Below, in pieces: positions 1-12,060 of a DNA stretch of 64,000 nt. The position numbers were made by a program, and so were the translations under genes. Source of the stretch: Brasenia schreberi (Eukaryota; Streptophyta; Magnoliopsida; Nymphaeales; Cabombaceae). The DNA lies in contig JAYKKT010000047.1 of the NCBI GenBank assembly GCA_036023115.1, positions 1,309,001 through 1,373,000 of the forward strand, in the 5' to 3' direction. The notes beneath the pieces are model-generated. The model made no database searches. It was not told the origin of the DNA and saw nothing but the letters and a program-made list of their open reading frames with translations. Within the stretch, counting starts at the first letter, position 1; every line of letters starts with the position of its first letter.

Positions 1-385
1 TTGGCCAAAAAATTCATGAAAAATAGTAACTCAGATTTGAGAAAAAATTTCATGAATCTACGTTTGTTTTGAGCTGATTTTCGCATAATAAGGCTTGTTT
101 TCAAAGTTTTAACATGAAACAAACAAAAACCCTATTATCTAACTTAGTTTTATCAACTAAAAACAAAAAATTTTACAAAACAAAAATTTGATTTTTCTTA
201 CCGGATTCCGGCAACTTTGACGTTTTTTGACTTGCTCGTGCAATTGCTCCTGAAGCTCCTCCCCAACAGGCCTCTCCTCCTTTGCCACTTATATAGCCTG
301 GCCAGGCTGGTAACCGGCTATTAATGGTCGTTACCTGCCTTGGCCAGCTAAGGGAAGCAAAGGGTCGTCCCTTTGCATCCCTTGC
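1..385 (-). mobile_element. LTR fragment in inverted orientation
   Basis: The reverse complement of this segment matches 1358-1797 over most of its length, with small indels. The shared parts include the run around the TATA-like box (tatataagtgg on the element strand) and the block ending in ttcatgaattttt. It is therefore the first few hundred bases of the same LTR family, but on the opposite strand to the one at 1345. It may continue left of the window. The junction with integrase-coding sequence is at about 386. An LTR facing the internal region in inverted orientation is not the product of normal retrotransposition; a second nested element or a rearrangement is inferred. Confidence 0.8.
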
Positions 386-1344
386 ACAGAGTAATGCTCG
401 AGACCCTCGTTTTATCTCTCATTTCTGGTAGATTTTAGAGAGTAATGCTCGAGATCCTCGTTTTATCTCTCATTTCTGGCAGAGTTTAGAAGATGCTCTA
501 CAAACAAGATTCTAGTTTAGCACGACATATTCATCCACAAACCGATGGGCAAGCTGAACGTACAATTCAAACTCTAGAGGATATGCTTTGAGCATGTGTG
601 TTGGACAGTAAGGACTAATGGGATAACCAATTGCACTTGATTGAGTTTGTATATAACAATAGTTTTCAAGCGAGCATTGGGATGTCACCCTATGAAATGC
701 TTTATTAGAAAAAGTGTAGGACTCCACTATATTGGGATATCCCTGGGCTACGACCTGCAACAGGTTCAGATATACTTGGACAATCGTCAGATAAGATAAA
801 CTTGGTTCGTCAATGCATTAAAGCAGCTCAAGACCGACAAAAAAACTATGCAAATAAGAGACATCGTGATCTATAATTTATGGTTGACAATTATGTATTC
901 TTAAAAGTCTCTCCAGCTCAAGGAGTGACTCGTTTCGAGCAAAAGGGTAAGTTGAGTCCTAGGTATATTGGACCTTACCAAATCGTGAAACGAGTTGGAG
1001 ATGTTGCCTACCAATTGGACTTGTCGTCGTCATTGATTGGAGTGCATAATGTATTTCACATATCTATGTTGTGAAAGTATGTTCCTGATCCCTCGCATAT
1101 CATTCATACCAAACCACTACACATACGTGAAGATTTGTCTTATGAAGAGGTACCCATAGCCATCTTGGATAGAAAAGAAAAAACCTTACGTCATCGAGTT
1201 TTGAGAACAGTAAAAGTATACTGGAGTCATCATTTGCCAAGCGAAGCTACTTGGGAGCTCGATGATGAAATACGAGAGAAGTATCCATATCTCTTAAGGT
1301 ACTTTACAAATTCTGGGAACAAAATTAATTTAAGAGGAGTAGAA
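386..1344 (+). pseudogene. Ty3/gypsy pol remnant: C-terminal integrase and chromodomain-like end
   Basis: Reading across stops and frameshifts on the plus strand gives the C-terminal half of a gypsy integrase: ARDPRFISHFW, then HPQTDGQAERTIQ, then YNNSFQASIGMSPYE, then KLSPRYIGPYQI. A chromodomain-like end follows (SEATWELDDEIREKYP, about 1235-1290). Gag, protease, reverse transcriptase, RNase H and the integrase N-terminus are absent. In-frame stops (for example in the tagtttag run near 510, TGA at about 590, TAG at about 707, TGA at 1072) show that it is dead. The C-terminal tail and the purine-rich run just before 1345 fit a chromovirus. No intact open frame is present. Confidence 0.85.
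391..492 (+). repeat. 51-bp tandem duplication inside the integrase remnant
   Basis: The stretch starting gtaatgctcgag at 391 is repeated from 442 with few differences. The period is 51 bp, exactly 17 codons, so the integrase block N-A-R-D-P-R-F-I-S-H-F-W is present twice in the same frame. The first copy runs into a stop (TAG) before the second begins. Confidence 0.8.
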
Positions 1345-3468
1345 TGTAGCGGCTCAAGCAAGGGATGCAAAGGGACGACCCTTTGCTTCCCTTGGCTGGT
1401 CAAGGCAAGTAACAACCATTACTGGTTGGTTACCAGCCTGGCTAGACTATATAAGTGGAGAGGAGGGGAGGCCAGTTGGGGAAGAGCTTCGGGAGCAACA
1501 ACACGAGCAAGCCTGCAAAACTCGTGACGAAGTCGTGGCTATGGGTACCTCTTCATAAGACAAATTCACGTATGGTAAGAAAAAATCAAAATTTTGTACA
1601 TTATATATATGACGACGACAAGTTTTTTCAATTTTTTAGTTTACCTAGGAAAACTGAGTTAGATCATAGGGCTTTTGTTTGTTTCATGCTAAACCTTTGA
1701 AAACAAGCCTTATTACGCGAAAATCGGCTCAAAACAAGCGTAGACTCATGAAAAATTTTCTAAAATCCGAATGACTGTTTTTCATGAATTTTCCAACCAA
1801 GAAGACACCGCTGGTCATTAATGGATTAGGTTGGAAGAATAAGGGTAGGCGATCGGTTGAGGACCATCGTCGGTCTTAATCTTCGTAAAAAATTGGAGAA
1901 ATCGACGCCGGAAAACCATAGGAATCAACCCTTTTAGGCGTGTCCCTCGTGTCCGTATCGTGTCGTGTCGGAAATGTCATGATCTGACATTGATTCGTGT
2001 CGTGTCCTCGTATCATATGTTAAGAACCAATTCTGTGTCAAAACAGGTTTCGTGTTGGGTTCTGTGTCAGAAACGGGTCAGGTTTGGGTCGTGTCTTGAA
2101 ATGCGTTTTTGGATTAGAAATAGGACTCGTGTCAGTAGTTACAAGTTCTGTGTTAGACACGGTGACACAGACTACCTATGTCACTAAATTTGGATATGAT
2201 ATGGATCTAGGTATCAATTTGGATCTTAGATAGCTTAAATGAATCTAGATTGAGTTTTTGGTGATTCTAGGGTCATTTGGGATCCAATTTGGATACAGTT
2301 TGTTGCGTTATACTCGTAGTTAAATAAATTCTAATATTTTAATTATTTGTAATTGTTTAGAGATTAAAATTGAAGGATTTGGTGGTGATAAGTGTAGCCC
2401 AGCGGCTTGGGGATTTGATCTTAGTGCTCCTTCACGTAGGAGGTTATGCATTCTTTTACATAACAATGCTAGAAGTGATTTTACTTGTTTTGGATAGATT
2501 TAAATGTGCATGATGCTTTATTGATGTTTGTGAAATGTTATTCGCAATGATGGGTTATTTTATATGCTTTTCAAATAGAACATGTTTATGACGTTGATTG
2601 ATAAAGAGCATGTTTTGATATGCATGTGTTGTATGAACATGGTATTTAAATGTTGTTTAAATGTTGTGTGGATATGGATTTGATTTTGGATATTCGTGGA
2701 TGTGGATATGATTTGTAAATGTGATGAATTGTAATTGGTTTTAGAAATGTAATGATGCGTGAATATACGAGACATACTTTTATGAGTTGTGTGGGGTCTC
2801 TAGAGACTTGTAGGTCCCTCGGGCGATCCGGTTTGGGGCGAATACAGGGTGTATTACTGGGCACTCTGTCGTGAGAGTCAGTGTAGTTATCGTCGTGGAC
2901 AGGGTTACCGAGGTCATGTTAGGAAGGGTCGGACGACTTCTGTGGCCTTTGGGGCAGACACAATATTAGGCTGTAATTATCGCAACTAATGATGTGTGCG
3001 TGTGTGTGCGTATGTATTTGAGATCATGATTTAAAGGTAATTGTACTTTGTTATGGAATGATTGTGAAACTATGCATGTTTTTAGGATGATTTCTGCTTA
3101 AAGATGTTTAACCTCTCTTTGAGTTGTGTATAGAAGCTCACCCAATTGTTTTACAGCTCATCCTTAAGCTAGCACTTCGAAGGCACACAGAGCAGTGTAG
3201 GAGTTGGATAGAGCTGCATTTTTATTTTAGATGGTATTATAAGTATTAAACGATTTATTACGTCTTGCTATTCGGGGTTATTGTTACGTAGGCACTGCAC
3301 CATTTTGGACGTGTTGTTTAGAACTTCGATATGAATATTTATTTCAGTTAGATATTTCATTGAGTTTGGATTATATTAGTACTGTATTTGGTTATTGCTC
3401 ATCATCACGTCCGCGAGAGAAGCGGCCACGTGGCATCGGGTCGGGTCGCGACCCAGACGGGTGTGACT
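1345..3468 (+). mobile_element. LTR of the gypsy element (3' LTR; right edge uncertain)
   Basis: A polypurine-like run (taagaggagtagaa) ends at 1344 and the next bases are TGTAGC, the expected LTR start. A TATA-like box lies at about 1448-1456. The first 440 bases are shared in inverted orientation with 1-385. Beyond 1800 there is no second copy in the window. The sequence continues with LTR-like character: low-complexity cgtgtcgtgtcc runs (1930-2170), the block around 2790-2960, agctcaccc near 3137, and a GC-rich end with gtcgggtcgcgaccc at about 3439-3454, followed by gggtgtgac. I infer a long Tekay/Del-type LTR ending near 3468, but without the partner LTR the right edge is a guess. Confidence 0.5.
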
Positions 3469-4280
3469 GGTGGTACCTACCAAAGGATCACTGTCTGATC
3501 CAGGTCATCTAAGAGCTACTTTCTCAAGGGCCATAGAGAACTTGAACCCTTTGTTAAGGTAGTATCTTATAGTACAGTGGTTCCTCCTGTCTATAGATGA
3601 GGAGTGCATCTATTTGTTTCTTTATTTTCTCCAGATGCTGTACATATTGCCTTCTTGATCTCACTTATGTACTGTTCGATGCAGGTGAGCTTTGTTAAAC
3701 TTGTTAGCGAATTCCCTCAAACTGCATCAAACAAGGCATTGAGTTCTGAGAGACCAAATAAGGCGAGAGTATTCTACAAGAAACAGTCTCTGAGAGTACT
3801 CTAGTTTTGCTCTTCTCTTGACAGGGTAAGAAATATATAGTTCAAGTTTCTCTCAAGGACTTCGATAAGATGGTATGAACCAGCAAATGTTTTGCTTCAT
3901 GCCGGATCACGATAAAGCGGGTTAGTGTCTGATGGATTACTGAATCATGGTTTACTGGTGCAATGCAGCAAGAGAGAAAGGTCCAAGACCAATGCGTGAT
4001 AATTTTGGAATTCAGAAATGAATGTGAGAACCAATCGTTAGACTCCTTTATTTTATCATGTTGATGGTAACCCAGTAAAGATCCATCTTTAAATAATCCA
4101 AATGCAGCGTTTTCCGTAGCTGTTCTAACAATGCAAAGAAATCGACAGCTGAAAATGCTGATTATCTTTCTTTTTATCATTGATAATTTTGGAATTCAGA
4201 AATGAATGTGGATGATGCTTGATAATTGTCCAGAGGGTTCAAGGTTCCCCTGTGTCGTGTCTCCTCGTTTCTTACTTCTT
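3469..4280. other. Intergenic, no supported gene
   Basis: A short open stretch at 3604-3804 (plus strand) is not recognisable and lacks flanking exon signals. The motif tgataattttggaattcagaaatgaatgtg occurs near 3998 and again near 4180, a local duplication about 180 bp apart. Nothing else is supported. Confidence 0.4.
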
Positions 4281-4385
4281 TTAAGTACAATGGGGAGGTC
4301 GAAGCCAAATGCGCGCCTCAGGTATCAAACTCATGATCTTTGACTTGTGGACTGAACCCCTAGCCTCACGAGCTATTGCTCTTTG
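4281..4385 (-). mobile_element. tRNA-derived SINE, family B
   Basis: On the minus strand the sequence runs caatagctcgtgagg (A-box-like) to gatcatgagtttgatacctg (B-box-like), then a tail ending ggcttcgacctccccattgta. This order and spacing recur at 16437, 20378, 27947 and 53045. The A and B boxes are those of an RNA polymerase III promoter of tRNA type. The copy is diverged. Confidence 0.6.
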
Positions 4386-4907
4386 TGCATCAATGCTCTT
4401 TTAAACAAAACATTGCATGTAATCTTTCCAACTACAAAGAACAAGACGTGCCAAAATCCAATTGGAGACCAGTACATTACATGATATAAACTCAATACAA
4501 TGTGTTTCACTTTGTAGAGGTATGAAATCACCATCGTCAGTTTCTGGTGATGAACTGCATACCACTCTGAATCATTGCAGTGGCAAAACACACCAACGGT
4601 GTTGATTGCATGTCAAATAGAAAGCGTAATATGCCGTATCACCCTTGTTTGAGAACCCAACTCATACTAATTGATTATTTTACTACAACAACAAACAATG
4701 GCATTCGCAATAAAACATGGAGTCTCAAAACTTGCACCGTGTCGTGCCTACTTGTGTGTTATCCTACACAAAAATACACGAAAGCCATTTATCTCGTGGT
4801 ACTGTGACCGGTGCAAGAGGAGACACACTCTAAAGGAATGAATTCACACAGAACGCCAACCAAGAACAATGAACGCAAAAGATGAATGATGGTGGCGATG
4901 ATTCTCA
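4386..4907. other. Intergenic and 3' flank of the permease gene
   Basis: No gene is supported. The last 50-90 bases before 4908 are probably the 3' untranslated region of the minus-strand permease. The short open frames on both strands here have no recognisable content. Confidence 0.4.
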
Positions 4908-6518
4908 TCATCTATAATTGTTTCCTTCTTCGTCTTGGTTGATCAGAGGGATCTTGATGAAGGGGACCCACTTCTTAGCCTTGCAATGTTTGATAAGGAA
5001 GTAGCCCACGATGCCAAACAGTGTGAATCCGCCACTAATGGCGAAAACGAGCTTTCCGGCGAATACCATCACCATGATTACGAACGCTGTCGGCACGAGG
5101 CACATGCAAATCAATCCCGGCACGCCAACGGGGACTCGGAACGGCCGTTGGAGCGCCGGATACTTCCATCTGAGCCACACAAATGACGAAAATTCAAGAA
5201 GCATCCCCAAGCTGTACAGGAAATTCGCCGACGAGATTATGCTGGCGAAGTTGATGTAAGAGAGACCGATAGTGACGACCGTAGAGAGAAGAATGCCCCA
5301 CGTTGGCGTGTTGAATAGCCGCGATCTTTTGGTGAAGACCGCTGGAAGGTGGCCGAGCTCTGCCATTCCGAGCAACTGGAAACTGCAGCTGCTCATTTGT
5401 GCCTCGAAGAGACCCACCGCCGATAATACGGCCCCAACCTCCACCCAGTACTTCAACCACTTTCCGACGAGAATTCCGGCCATGTCCGCCAAGTACCCGT
5501 CCGACCACGCCGCCTGGTCCAAATTTTCCAGCGCGCCGATGCCGGCAAGAAGTGGAATCAAGTAGCACGAGCACGTCAGGATTCCGGCGAAGAGAAGCGC
5601 CGTCGGGTAAGTCTTCTGCGGCCGGTCGACTTCTCCGGCGACAGTACTAGCATTATCCCAGAAATTCAAATTCCAGAAAAGGGTGTTGAAATAAAGGGAC
5701 CAGTCCTTCTTTCCCTCGCCGCGATTCAACCACCGAGACGGCCGAATTTTTGGGATGGAGATGAATAACAACAAGATGAAGGGCGCGAGGGAGACTCCGG
5801 CAAGCGCGACGGCCGTCCAGCCGACGATGGTGAGGCCGGTATAATTGAGAAAGGCGAGAACAATATTAAATAAAGTGATCATGAAATAACGGTAGAAACC
5901 GGAAGAGAGCTTCGGAATCACCAACTTAAGGTAGTCGACGCAGAGGACGGGGTAAGCGGCATTGTTAATGGCGCCGCTCAGCCACTTCCACCACCCCATC
6001 ATAAATCCCCAGAACGGTCCGAACGCCTCCGACGCCCAGATCACGTACCCTCCGTTACCAGGATATGCCGTCGACAGTTCGGCCGTAATTAAGGCCTCCG
6101 GGATGCTCCAAATCAATGGGAAGACAAGGAAGCCGACGATGGCGTAGAGGGGACCGGCGGCCTGAACGGCCGGCTCTTCGCCGAAAGGACCACCGGAAAC
6201 TTCAAAGTAGATAAAGAAGACGAGGGGGATTAATGAAAGCTTCTTGTTGGAGTGAAGAGGTTTGACGTCGGCGGCCGTGGTTGGTAGGAGAATTTGTTGG
6301 TGGAGGGCGCCATCCTCTTCGCCGGAGACTGCCGGAATCCAGTTTTTAGATGGGGAATTGCCCATGGATGACGATTGAATGGATTTGTGAAGCTGAATCT
6401 CATGGGCTGTCATTGGTTCGGTGCTATGATTGAGCCGAGGACCGAAGAAGGACCCGATATTTTCAGTGTTTGGAGGAGAAGGTCCGCTGTTTGTGTCAGT
6501 GTCTTGCGACTCGTTCAT
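4908..6518 (-). CDS. Probable polyamine transporter (PUT/LAT-type amino acid permease)
   Basis: A single intronless frame encodes 536 residues. It belongs to the APC superfamily and matches the plant polyamine uptake transporters, which move putrescine, spermidine or related cations across membranes. About 92 hydrophilic N-terminal residues precede the first membrane segment. The family motif SGGPFGEEP lies at residues 108-116. It is followed by [23 protein letters not shown] and [16 protein letters not shown], both typical of the family, and about 12 hydrophobic segments in all. The short tail ends [10 protein letters not shown]. The N-terminus is somewhat long for the family; internal Met codons at residues 36 and 52 are possible alternative starts, but the frame is open from the first. 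No defect is seen. Substrate is inferred from family only; other LAT-type amino acid permeases are the alternative. Confidence 0.93.
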   Translation of the reverse strand: MNESQDTDTNSGPSPPNTENIGSFFGPRLNHSTEPMTAHEIQLHKSIQSSSMGNSPSKNWIPAVSGEEDGALHQQILLPTTAADVKPLHSNKKLSLIPLVFFIYFEVSGGPFGEEPAVQAAGPLYAIVGFLVFPLIWSIPEALITAELSTAYPGNGGYVIWASEAFGPFWGFMMGWWKWLSGAINNAAYPVLCVDYLKLVIPKLSSGFYRYFMITLFNIVLAFLNYTGLTIVGWTAVALAGVSLAPFILLLFISIPKIRPSRWLNRGEGKKDWSLYFNTLFWNLNFWDNASTVAGEVDRPQKTYPTALLFAGILTCSCYLIPLLAGIGALENLDQAAWSDGYLADMAGILVGKWLKYWVEVGAVLSAVGLFEAQMSSCSFQLLGMAELGHLPAVFTKRSRLFNTPTWGILLSTVVTIGLSYINFASIISSANFLYSLGMLLEFSSFVWLRWKYPALQRPFRVPVGVPGLICMCLVPTAFVIMVMVFAGKLVFAISGGFTLFGIVGYFLIKHCKAKKWVPFIKIPLINQDEEGNNYR

Positions 6519-7223
6519 TTATAAGCGTCGGTGGGGGATTAATTATTCTTTGGGCATTTTTTTAAGGTCATAATTTGTGACTGTTTAGACCTGTGGGTGC
6601 GTACATTTGGACAGCTGTGATTTCGTATAGGATGATCTGGTATCTTAATACAATATTTATCATTTATATATTTATATATAGAGCTGAAGTCATGCAAATA
6701 ATGCTTCATTATTTGCTTCATTTATTGTCGTTGTCAAGGATGCTTCTCAGTTGCGGCTTTCTACATTTTACTTTCTTTTTTTTAGTATTTATGATGCTTC
6801 TCAGTTGTCTCTTTCTATCTTTTATTTTTTTAGGTATTCATTTATTTATTGAGTGGGATAAGTACTTTTAACTTTATCTATCACAACAGTTATATTTAAA
6901 AGAAAAATTATAAATAATCAATCTTTTTGCCGGAATACTTTCACTTTCACTTTCTTCTTTGTGAGTAGGAGAACCAAACCTAATCTCTTTCGAATAGGTC
7001 ACCCAAAAAATCTGATTCACTTGAAAGTATATCTATAAAATCATATATGTAGTTTTTTATTTTTGAACTAGAGAAACAGTCGGTTGAGATTTTGAATGAA
7101 ACAATAAACATATAAACAAGCACATATATATGTATATAAAATTTGTTCTTAAAAATTAAATGATTGAAATGTTTTAAGTAGATTTGATTATGAATGAGTG
7201 GGTGTATGGATTATGCTCTCTCT

Positions 7224-7359
<136 letters not shown>

Positions 7360-8625
7360 TGTATTAAATTTAAATAAGGTGTGAAACTCATGCATATGCT
7401 CTAATTTTGAAATTTATAGGGGAAAGTCTTGGACATGTTGAACAGTCATTGAATACATGAGCCCCTCGACTCTTGGAGAGAGCTTTTGGCGTATCCAGGA
7501 ATGGCCCATGAAAGGCATATCTTATGGAGTGGTCCTCAGCGGACTGGTTGGTGGTGGAAAATTCGGGATTTGGGTCTCTTCGTGTTGCTTTGGTTGAGAA
7601 TTCTGTGTCAAAAACAGGTCAACCTGGAAACGAGCTGATTTTTTAAAATGTCTTTGCAGGTGGACACGAAGAAAGATACTTCTTATGGAGATCTGGCAGC
7701 TACCCGTTGTTGAGTGGCTCCGGCAGCGGCAGCCGTCTTGCTCATCGCCGTCTCTTCTCCTATTTGAAAATGAGAACCAGATACAAAACCCTAATCTTTG
7801 GTACTTCCAGTCTTTCGGAGATCTGTTTAAACTTTTGAAAAACAAAAGAGTGGGGTTCAGGTTTTTAAAAGTAGGAACAAACTTTCCTAATAATCATACA
7901 CATTCAAATCATTCAAAGGTTCTTTCTTGTTGTGCTTAAATTGTTTCGAAAATGATATGATTCTTTTCACATCTCTTTTTAAGAATCTTATGCCTTGACA
8001 CAAAAGTGGACTTGTTCAGTTGCATGCACATTGGGCTCTCGTGTCGTTTCTTCTAGCTTATGCGTGTTTTGTGTATGTGTGTTGACGCTATAGAGCCCAT
8101 ATTTGATATTGTGTCAAAGACCAACTTCCAATGCAACTATCACTATATGCTATGAATCTAGGTGTATAAGAACATGTTTTTTGGGTCTATAGGGCCCATA
8201 TGTACATGTAATATGTCTTGACCCGATTGTGGGACCTGCATGTCATACATCTTGACCCGATTGACCTGTTGAAACCTGGCACATTTCCTTAGGCATCTGA
8301 CCTAGACAATGGGTTTTGGTGTATATTCGATCCATGTCCAGACCCAACATCTAAAACGCCAACTTATCAAACCTGACCTATTTTTTTTCCCTATAATTGT
8401 TTAAATATTCCTGCAACCCGCACACCTCGTCTTACTATTTGCACACCCTTAACATGTTTTCTATCCAAAATACCCTCCATGCTCTCTTTGTCTTCTTTCC
8501 CTTCTTGCTGTCCTCCATAGCACCCACTTCTCCTCCCTTGTTTAAAGAAAGCGTTATCGCCCTCTGCCAGAAAAAGGGGGATATCTCCTTGTAATGGTTC
8601 AGTTCACACTTTGATATATAACACA

Positions 8626-8626
8626 T

Positions 8627-8660
<34 letters not shown>
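8626..8660. repeat. (CA)n microsatellite
   Basis: An uninterrupted CA dinucleotide run of about 16 units. Confidence 0.97.
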
Positions 8661-9071
8661 GTTTGAGTCAAAATTCTCATGTCTCAACTCGTTACATTTT
8701 TCAGAATATGCGTGAGCAAGTTCCGCACCATTAAGCACCATTAGTTGCCATATTAAACACGATAAACCATGGTTGGAACAGAGCCAAATGGGAACAGGTC
8801 GAGTTCTTTGGTTCAGTTTTATGTCTTATAATGGTTTTATTTGGTTCCACAAATCTTTGATACCCCATTTTCTTAAGGGAGAAAGAATTTTAAATGTACT
8901 AGAACTTAGATCCTTGTGCATAGATTTATTGGATAATCTGACTCCAACTATACGTAACTATACCTGATCAAGTATTCACATTCAGGGTCCTAACAATTTT
9001 CACCAACTAATGATCACAAGTCTCAAACAGGCAAAACCCAATTAAGTTGGATCAACCTATGCTCAGTTCTG

Positions 9072-9375
9072 GATCTGATCCAACTTAATTGGGCAGCCTG
9101 CCCGACCCACATTGGCCCCAAGGTATGCCGGCCAAGAATAATAAGCCTTTTTTATGATATAACAACATCAACAATTGAGCCTTTTCCCATATTAGATGGG
9201 TCAAATACATGGATTTTGTGTTTCCATAAAGCCCTATCATGTGTCATGCTAGCAGTTGACTCAATATAAATTACATTATTCGTTATTATTTTTTCAACAA
9301 TTTTTTTATTGTTATCTTTCACTTTTTACATTTTCACAATCTAGTTTTTCATATCTATAAGAAGCCCTTTTATGA
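9072..9375 (-). repeat. First copy of a ~300-bp direct duplication, with an RTE-like LINE tail
   Basis: This segment and 9887-10186 are near identical, from gatctgatccaacttaattgg or its variant to tataagaagccc. Inside both is the 3' end of the RTE-like LINE seen elsewhere (minus strand): the IHVADP-type block next to a (CAA)n run on the plus strand near 9165-9260. The two copies differ by single substitutions and small indels. The window does not tell whether this is a tandem duplication or two insertions of one composite repeat. Confidence 0.85.
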
Positions 9376-9886
9376 TATTGGCTCAATTTTTTTTTAGCCT
9401 AGGCCCCTAATTTTGGATGTTACTAGAGGCATACCATTATTATTGAAAGTATCTACATTATCTTCACGAAACAAACTAAACTTTTTCTTTCCCCATATTC
9501 AATAAGACTTGTCTTTTATATAAAAGAAACACAAACTAGACTTTTTCTTTCTCCATCTATGTATTGACCAAGACATGTCTCATATGCGTCTTTTATTATA
9601 AAGGAAACACATGAGAGATGTGTTTCTTATATAAAGGAGACGTACCGTGTATAAAGAAAATACACTAGCCATGCATCTCTTTTGGATGAAAGGCGATTCA
9701 TTTCTTCTTCTTTTTAAGAAAAGAAGGTGAAGAAAGTGTAGTAAGGTGGCGATGGGTTTCAATTGTACGAGAGAGAGAGAAAAGATGGGAAGAGAGAGAA
9801 AAGAACAACGATTGGTGGATGCCAATGACAAGAAGAGAGAAAGAAATAAATGACAAGCTTTAACCTTTAGTTGTTCTCTCTCTGAT
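9376..9886. other. Spacer between the duplicated segments
   Basis: An AT-rich spacer with an internal imperfect repeat of the type ctagactttttctttctccat (9475 and 9537). Purine-rich stretches follow (9720-9840). No gene is supported. Confidence 0.4.
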
Positions 9887-10186
9887 CTAACTTAATTGGG
9901 CAGCCTGCCCGACCCACATTTGCCCCAGGGTATGCCGGCCAAGAATAATAAGCCTTTTTTATGATACAACAACAACATCAACAATTGAGCCTTTTCCCAT
10001 ATTAGATGGGTCAAATACATGGATTTTGTGTTTCCATAATGCCCTATCATGTGTCATGCTAGCAGTTGACTCAATATAAATTAGATTATTCTTTATTATT
10101 TTTTCAATATTTTTTTTTATTGTTATCTTTCACTTTTTACATTTTCACAATCTAGTTTTTCATATCTATAAGAAGCCCTTTTTATG
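9887..10186 (-). repeat. Second copy of the ~300-bp direct duplication
   Basis: Partner of 9072-9375. It carries the same order of blocks (gggcagcctgcccgacccac, then gtatgccggccaag, then the LINE tail), with a few substitutions and an extra CAA unit. Confidence 0.85.
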
Positions 10187-11479
10187 ATACATTACAAAAG
10201 AGAGAGAAGCATGAGGAAGGAGAGAGGAGCTACGTTCAACTGGCTTTGATTAATTCTCGTACAAGAACAGAGACAGAATTTGAGGTATGCGTTTAGTAAC
10301 TATGACAAGAGGAAAGAGTGGTGGGCGTTGGGTAAATTGAAGTATTATTAGAAAAGAGGGTATGTCTTTAGTAATTTGGGATGTGCGTTTAGTAAATATG
10401 CTAATTTTTCATGCTGGGACAATCTCACAATCCCAACCCATTTTGATAGCTCCATTGCTAACCGCTTGTATATGTAAATTGAAATATTAACAGGATTGAT
10501 ACGTACATACCCCTTTTTCTTAAAGCCCTCAAAATACCCTTTCTATTTACATTAATTATGGAATTACCCCTGCACATAAAATATCCTGCATTTCTGTCTT
10601 CTGTCTCATGAACTGAAAAAGTGCTCCCATTTTCTGCCTTTTTTCCCATCTATTCATTGTTCCTCAACTTATTGAAGCAATATTACTCAATCTACAACAG
10701 TTTTAAGTAAAAGAATGAATCAAAATCCGTTGAAGAAGAGCAAAAAGGAAAAGAGGATAAGAATGCCCGATTCGAAGGGTGAATCATCAATTTATTGAGG
10801 TATGGTGTTCATTTTGTTATGGTTTATTCATTTTTTACTTTTTTGTAAATTTTGAACCATTTCTTACTGAAAAACTCACTGGTTTTTTCGATGAGAGACA
10901 CGTGTGCCCCAGCCGAGTCCCCCAAATGAGGAAAACATGCCTCGGGCTTGTTTGTCTCTTGTAGAGAGACATATCCAAGAACATCTCTCATGTTTGGAAG
11001 ACGTGCATGGGGCATATCTCAATTGTCTTTCTATGATATCATAAATTTTATTTTTTGTTATACATGTATGACTTGTAGGGCATGAGTAAAAGGTTGTAAC
11101 ATCACTGTTTTATCTAAGAGACACAACACTATATCCTACAGAGAACGCCCCTAGATGATGACAAGGAAAATAAGAAGTTGACCCTTCAAGTGATGTGGAG
11201 GATACATTAACCTCAAATTCTGAGATTGATATTGAAGACAGTAAGGATGAGAGATCCTCTTATATGCTAGGATTTTTCATAGGTTTGAAAGTCACATTGG
11301 CCATAAGATTTGGGAGGAAAAAGTAATTTCTAACTTTAGTAAGATTTTATATTCGACGTCAATACTCTATATTCTAATTAATTATGTAAATGTATATTTG
11401 CCGACAATACGAAAAGTGATAATAATTCACACAGACTATATTATTGGCAGAGCCTGAATAATAAATATGATGGATGTGA
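10187..11479. other. Intergenic, no supported gene
   Basis: An AT-rich stretch. At 10890-11015 a stretch on one strand has a rough inverted partner (agagaca...tgtctct types), with no coding content I recognise. It may belong to the degraded element that follows at 11480. Confidence 0.35.
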
Positions 11480-12060
11480 GATTTGATAATTGGGCTAATA
11501 TTGGAGATAAGAGTAGGTTGATTGGGCAAACAAATTTGTTATATGAAATGATAGACCATGTATTGTTGACTACTTTCATCGAATGTTGACAACTAGACAA
11601 ACAACTTCCACATGCAATGAAGTGAGATGACTATCATACTTCACGATGTCCATGAGATACTTGGTCTTCTAATAGAGGGATAGCTTGTTGCTTTGGCATA
11701 AGAGACGATGACTATAAGAAAGAAAGACATTTTGTGTGATATGTTGAGTATAAGTATCGATAACATAGTGCTAGAGATTAAGTTTGAGGTTATTAACTTT
11801 GAGGTGCTTCAAACTAAATTCTTAAGAAGGAGAGTCAGTAATAAAAATAAGGTTTTATTATATTTATTGTATAAGATAGGTTGTACATTATATCACGACA
11901 AGTCTAGAAATAGAGTGTCATTAATGATTGTGAATCTACTAGCTTGGAGGGTTGATAGCTATGTCTTAGGTGTAAAAAGATTAACCTTATTATAGAGACA
12001 ACTAGAGAAGGCATCTTTGATAAAACACAACTTAATGGACATATTTCTTTGTACTAAGTA
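11480..12060 (+). pseudogene. Plant mobile domain (PMD) transposon-derived remnant
   Basis: Read across stops and frame changes, the plus strand gives a block like the plant mobile domain found in MULE- and Ty3-associated genes and in MAIL1-type proteins. The pieces are VHEILGLLIEG (about 11650-11680), matching the family's D-V-x-x-L-L-G-L-x-x-x-G, then IGCTLYHDKSRNRVSLMIV (about 11875-11935), matching C-T-L-F-x-D-K-S-x-x-x-V, then LLAWRVDSYVLG. Several stop codons interrupt it. Function is lost; this is a decayed copy. Identification rests on these two motifs in the right order and spacing. Confidence 0.55.
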
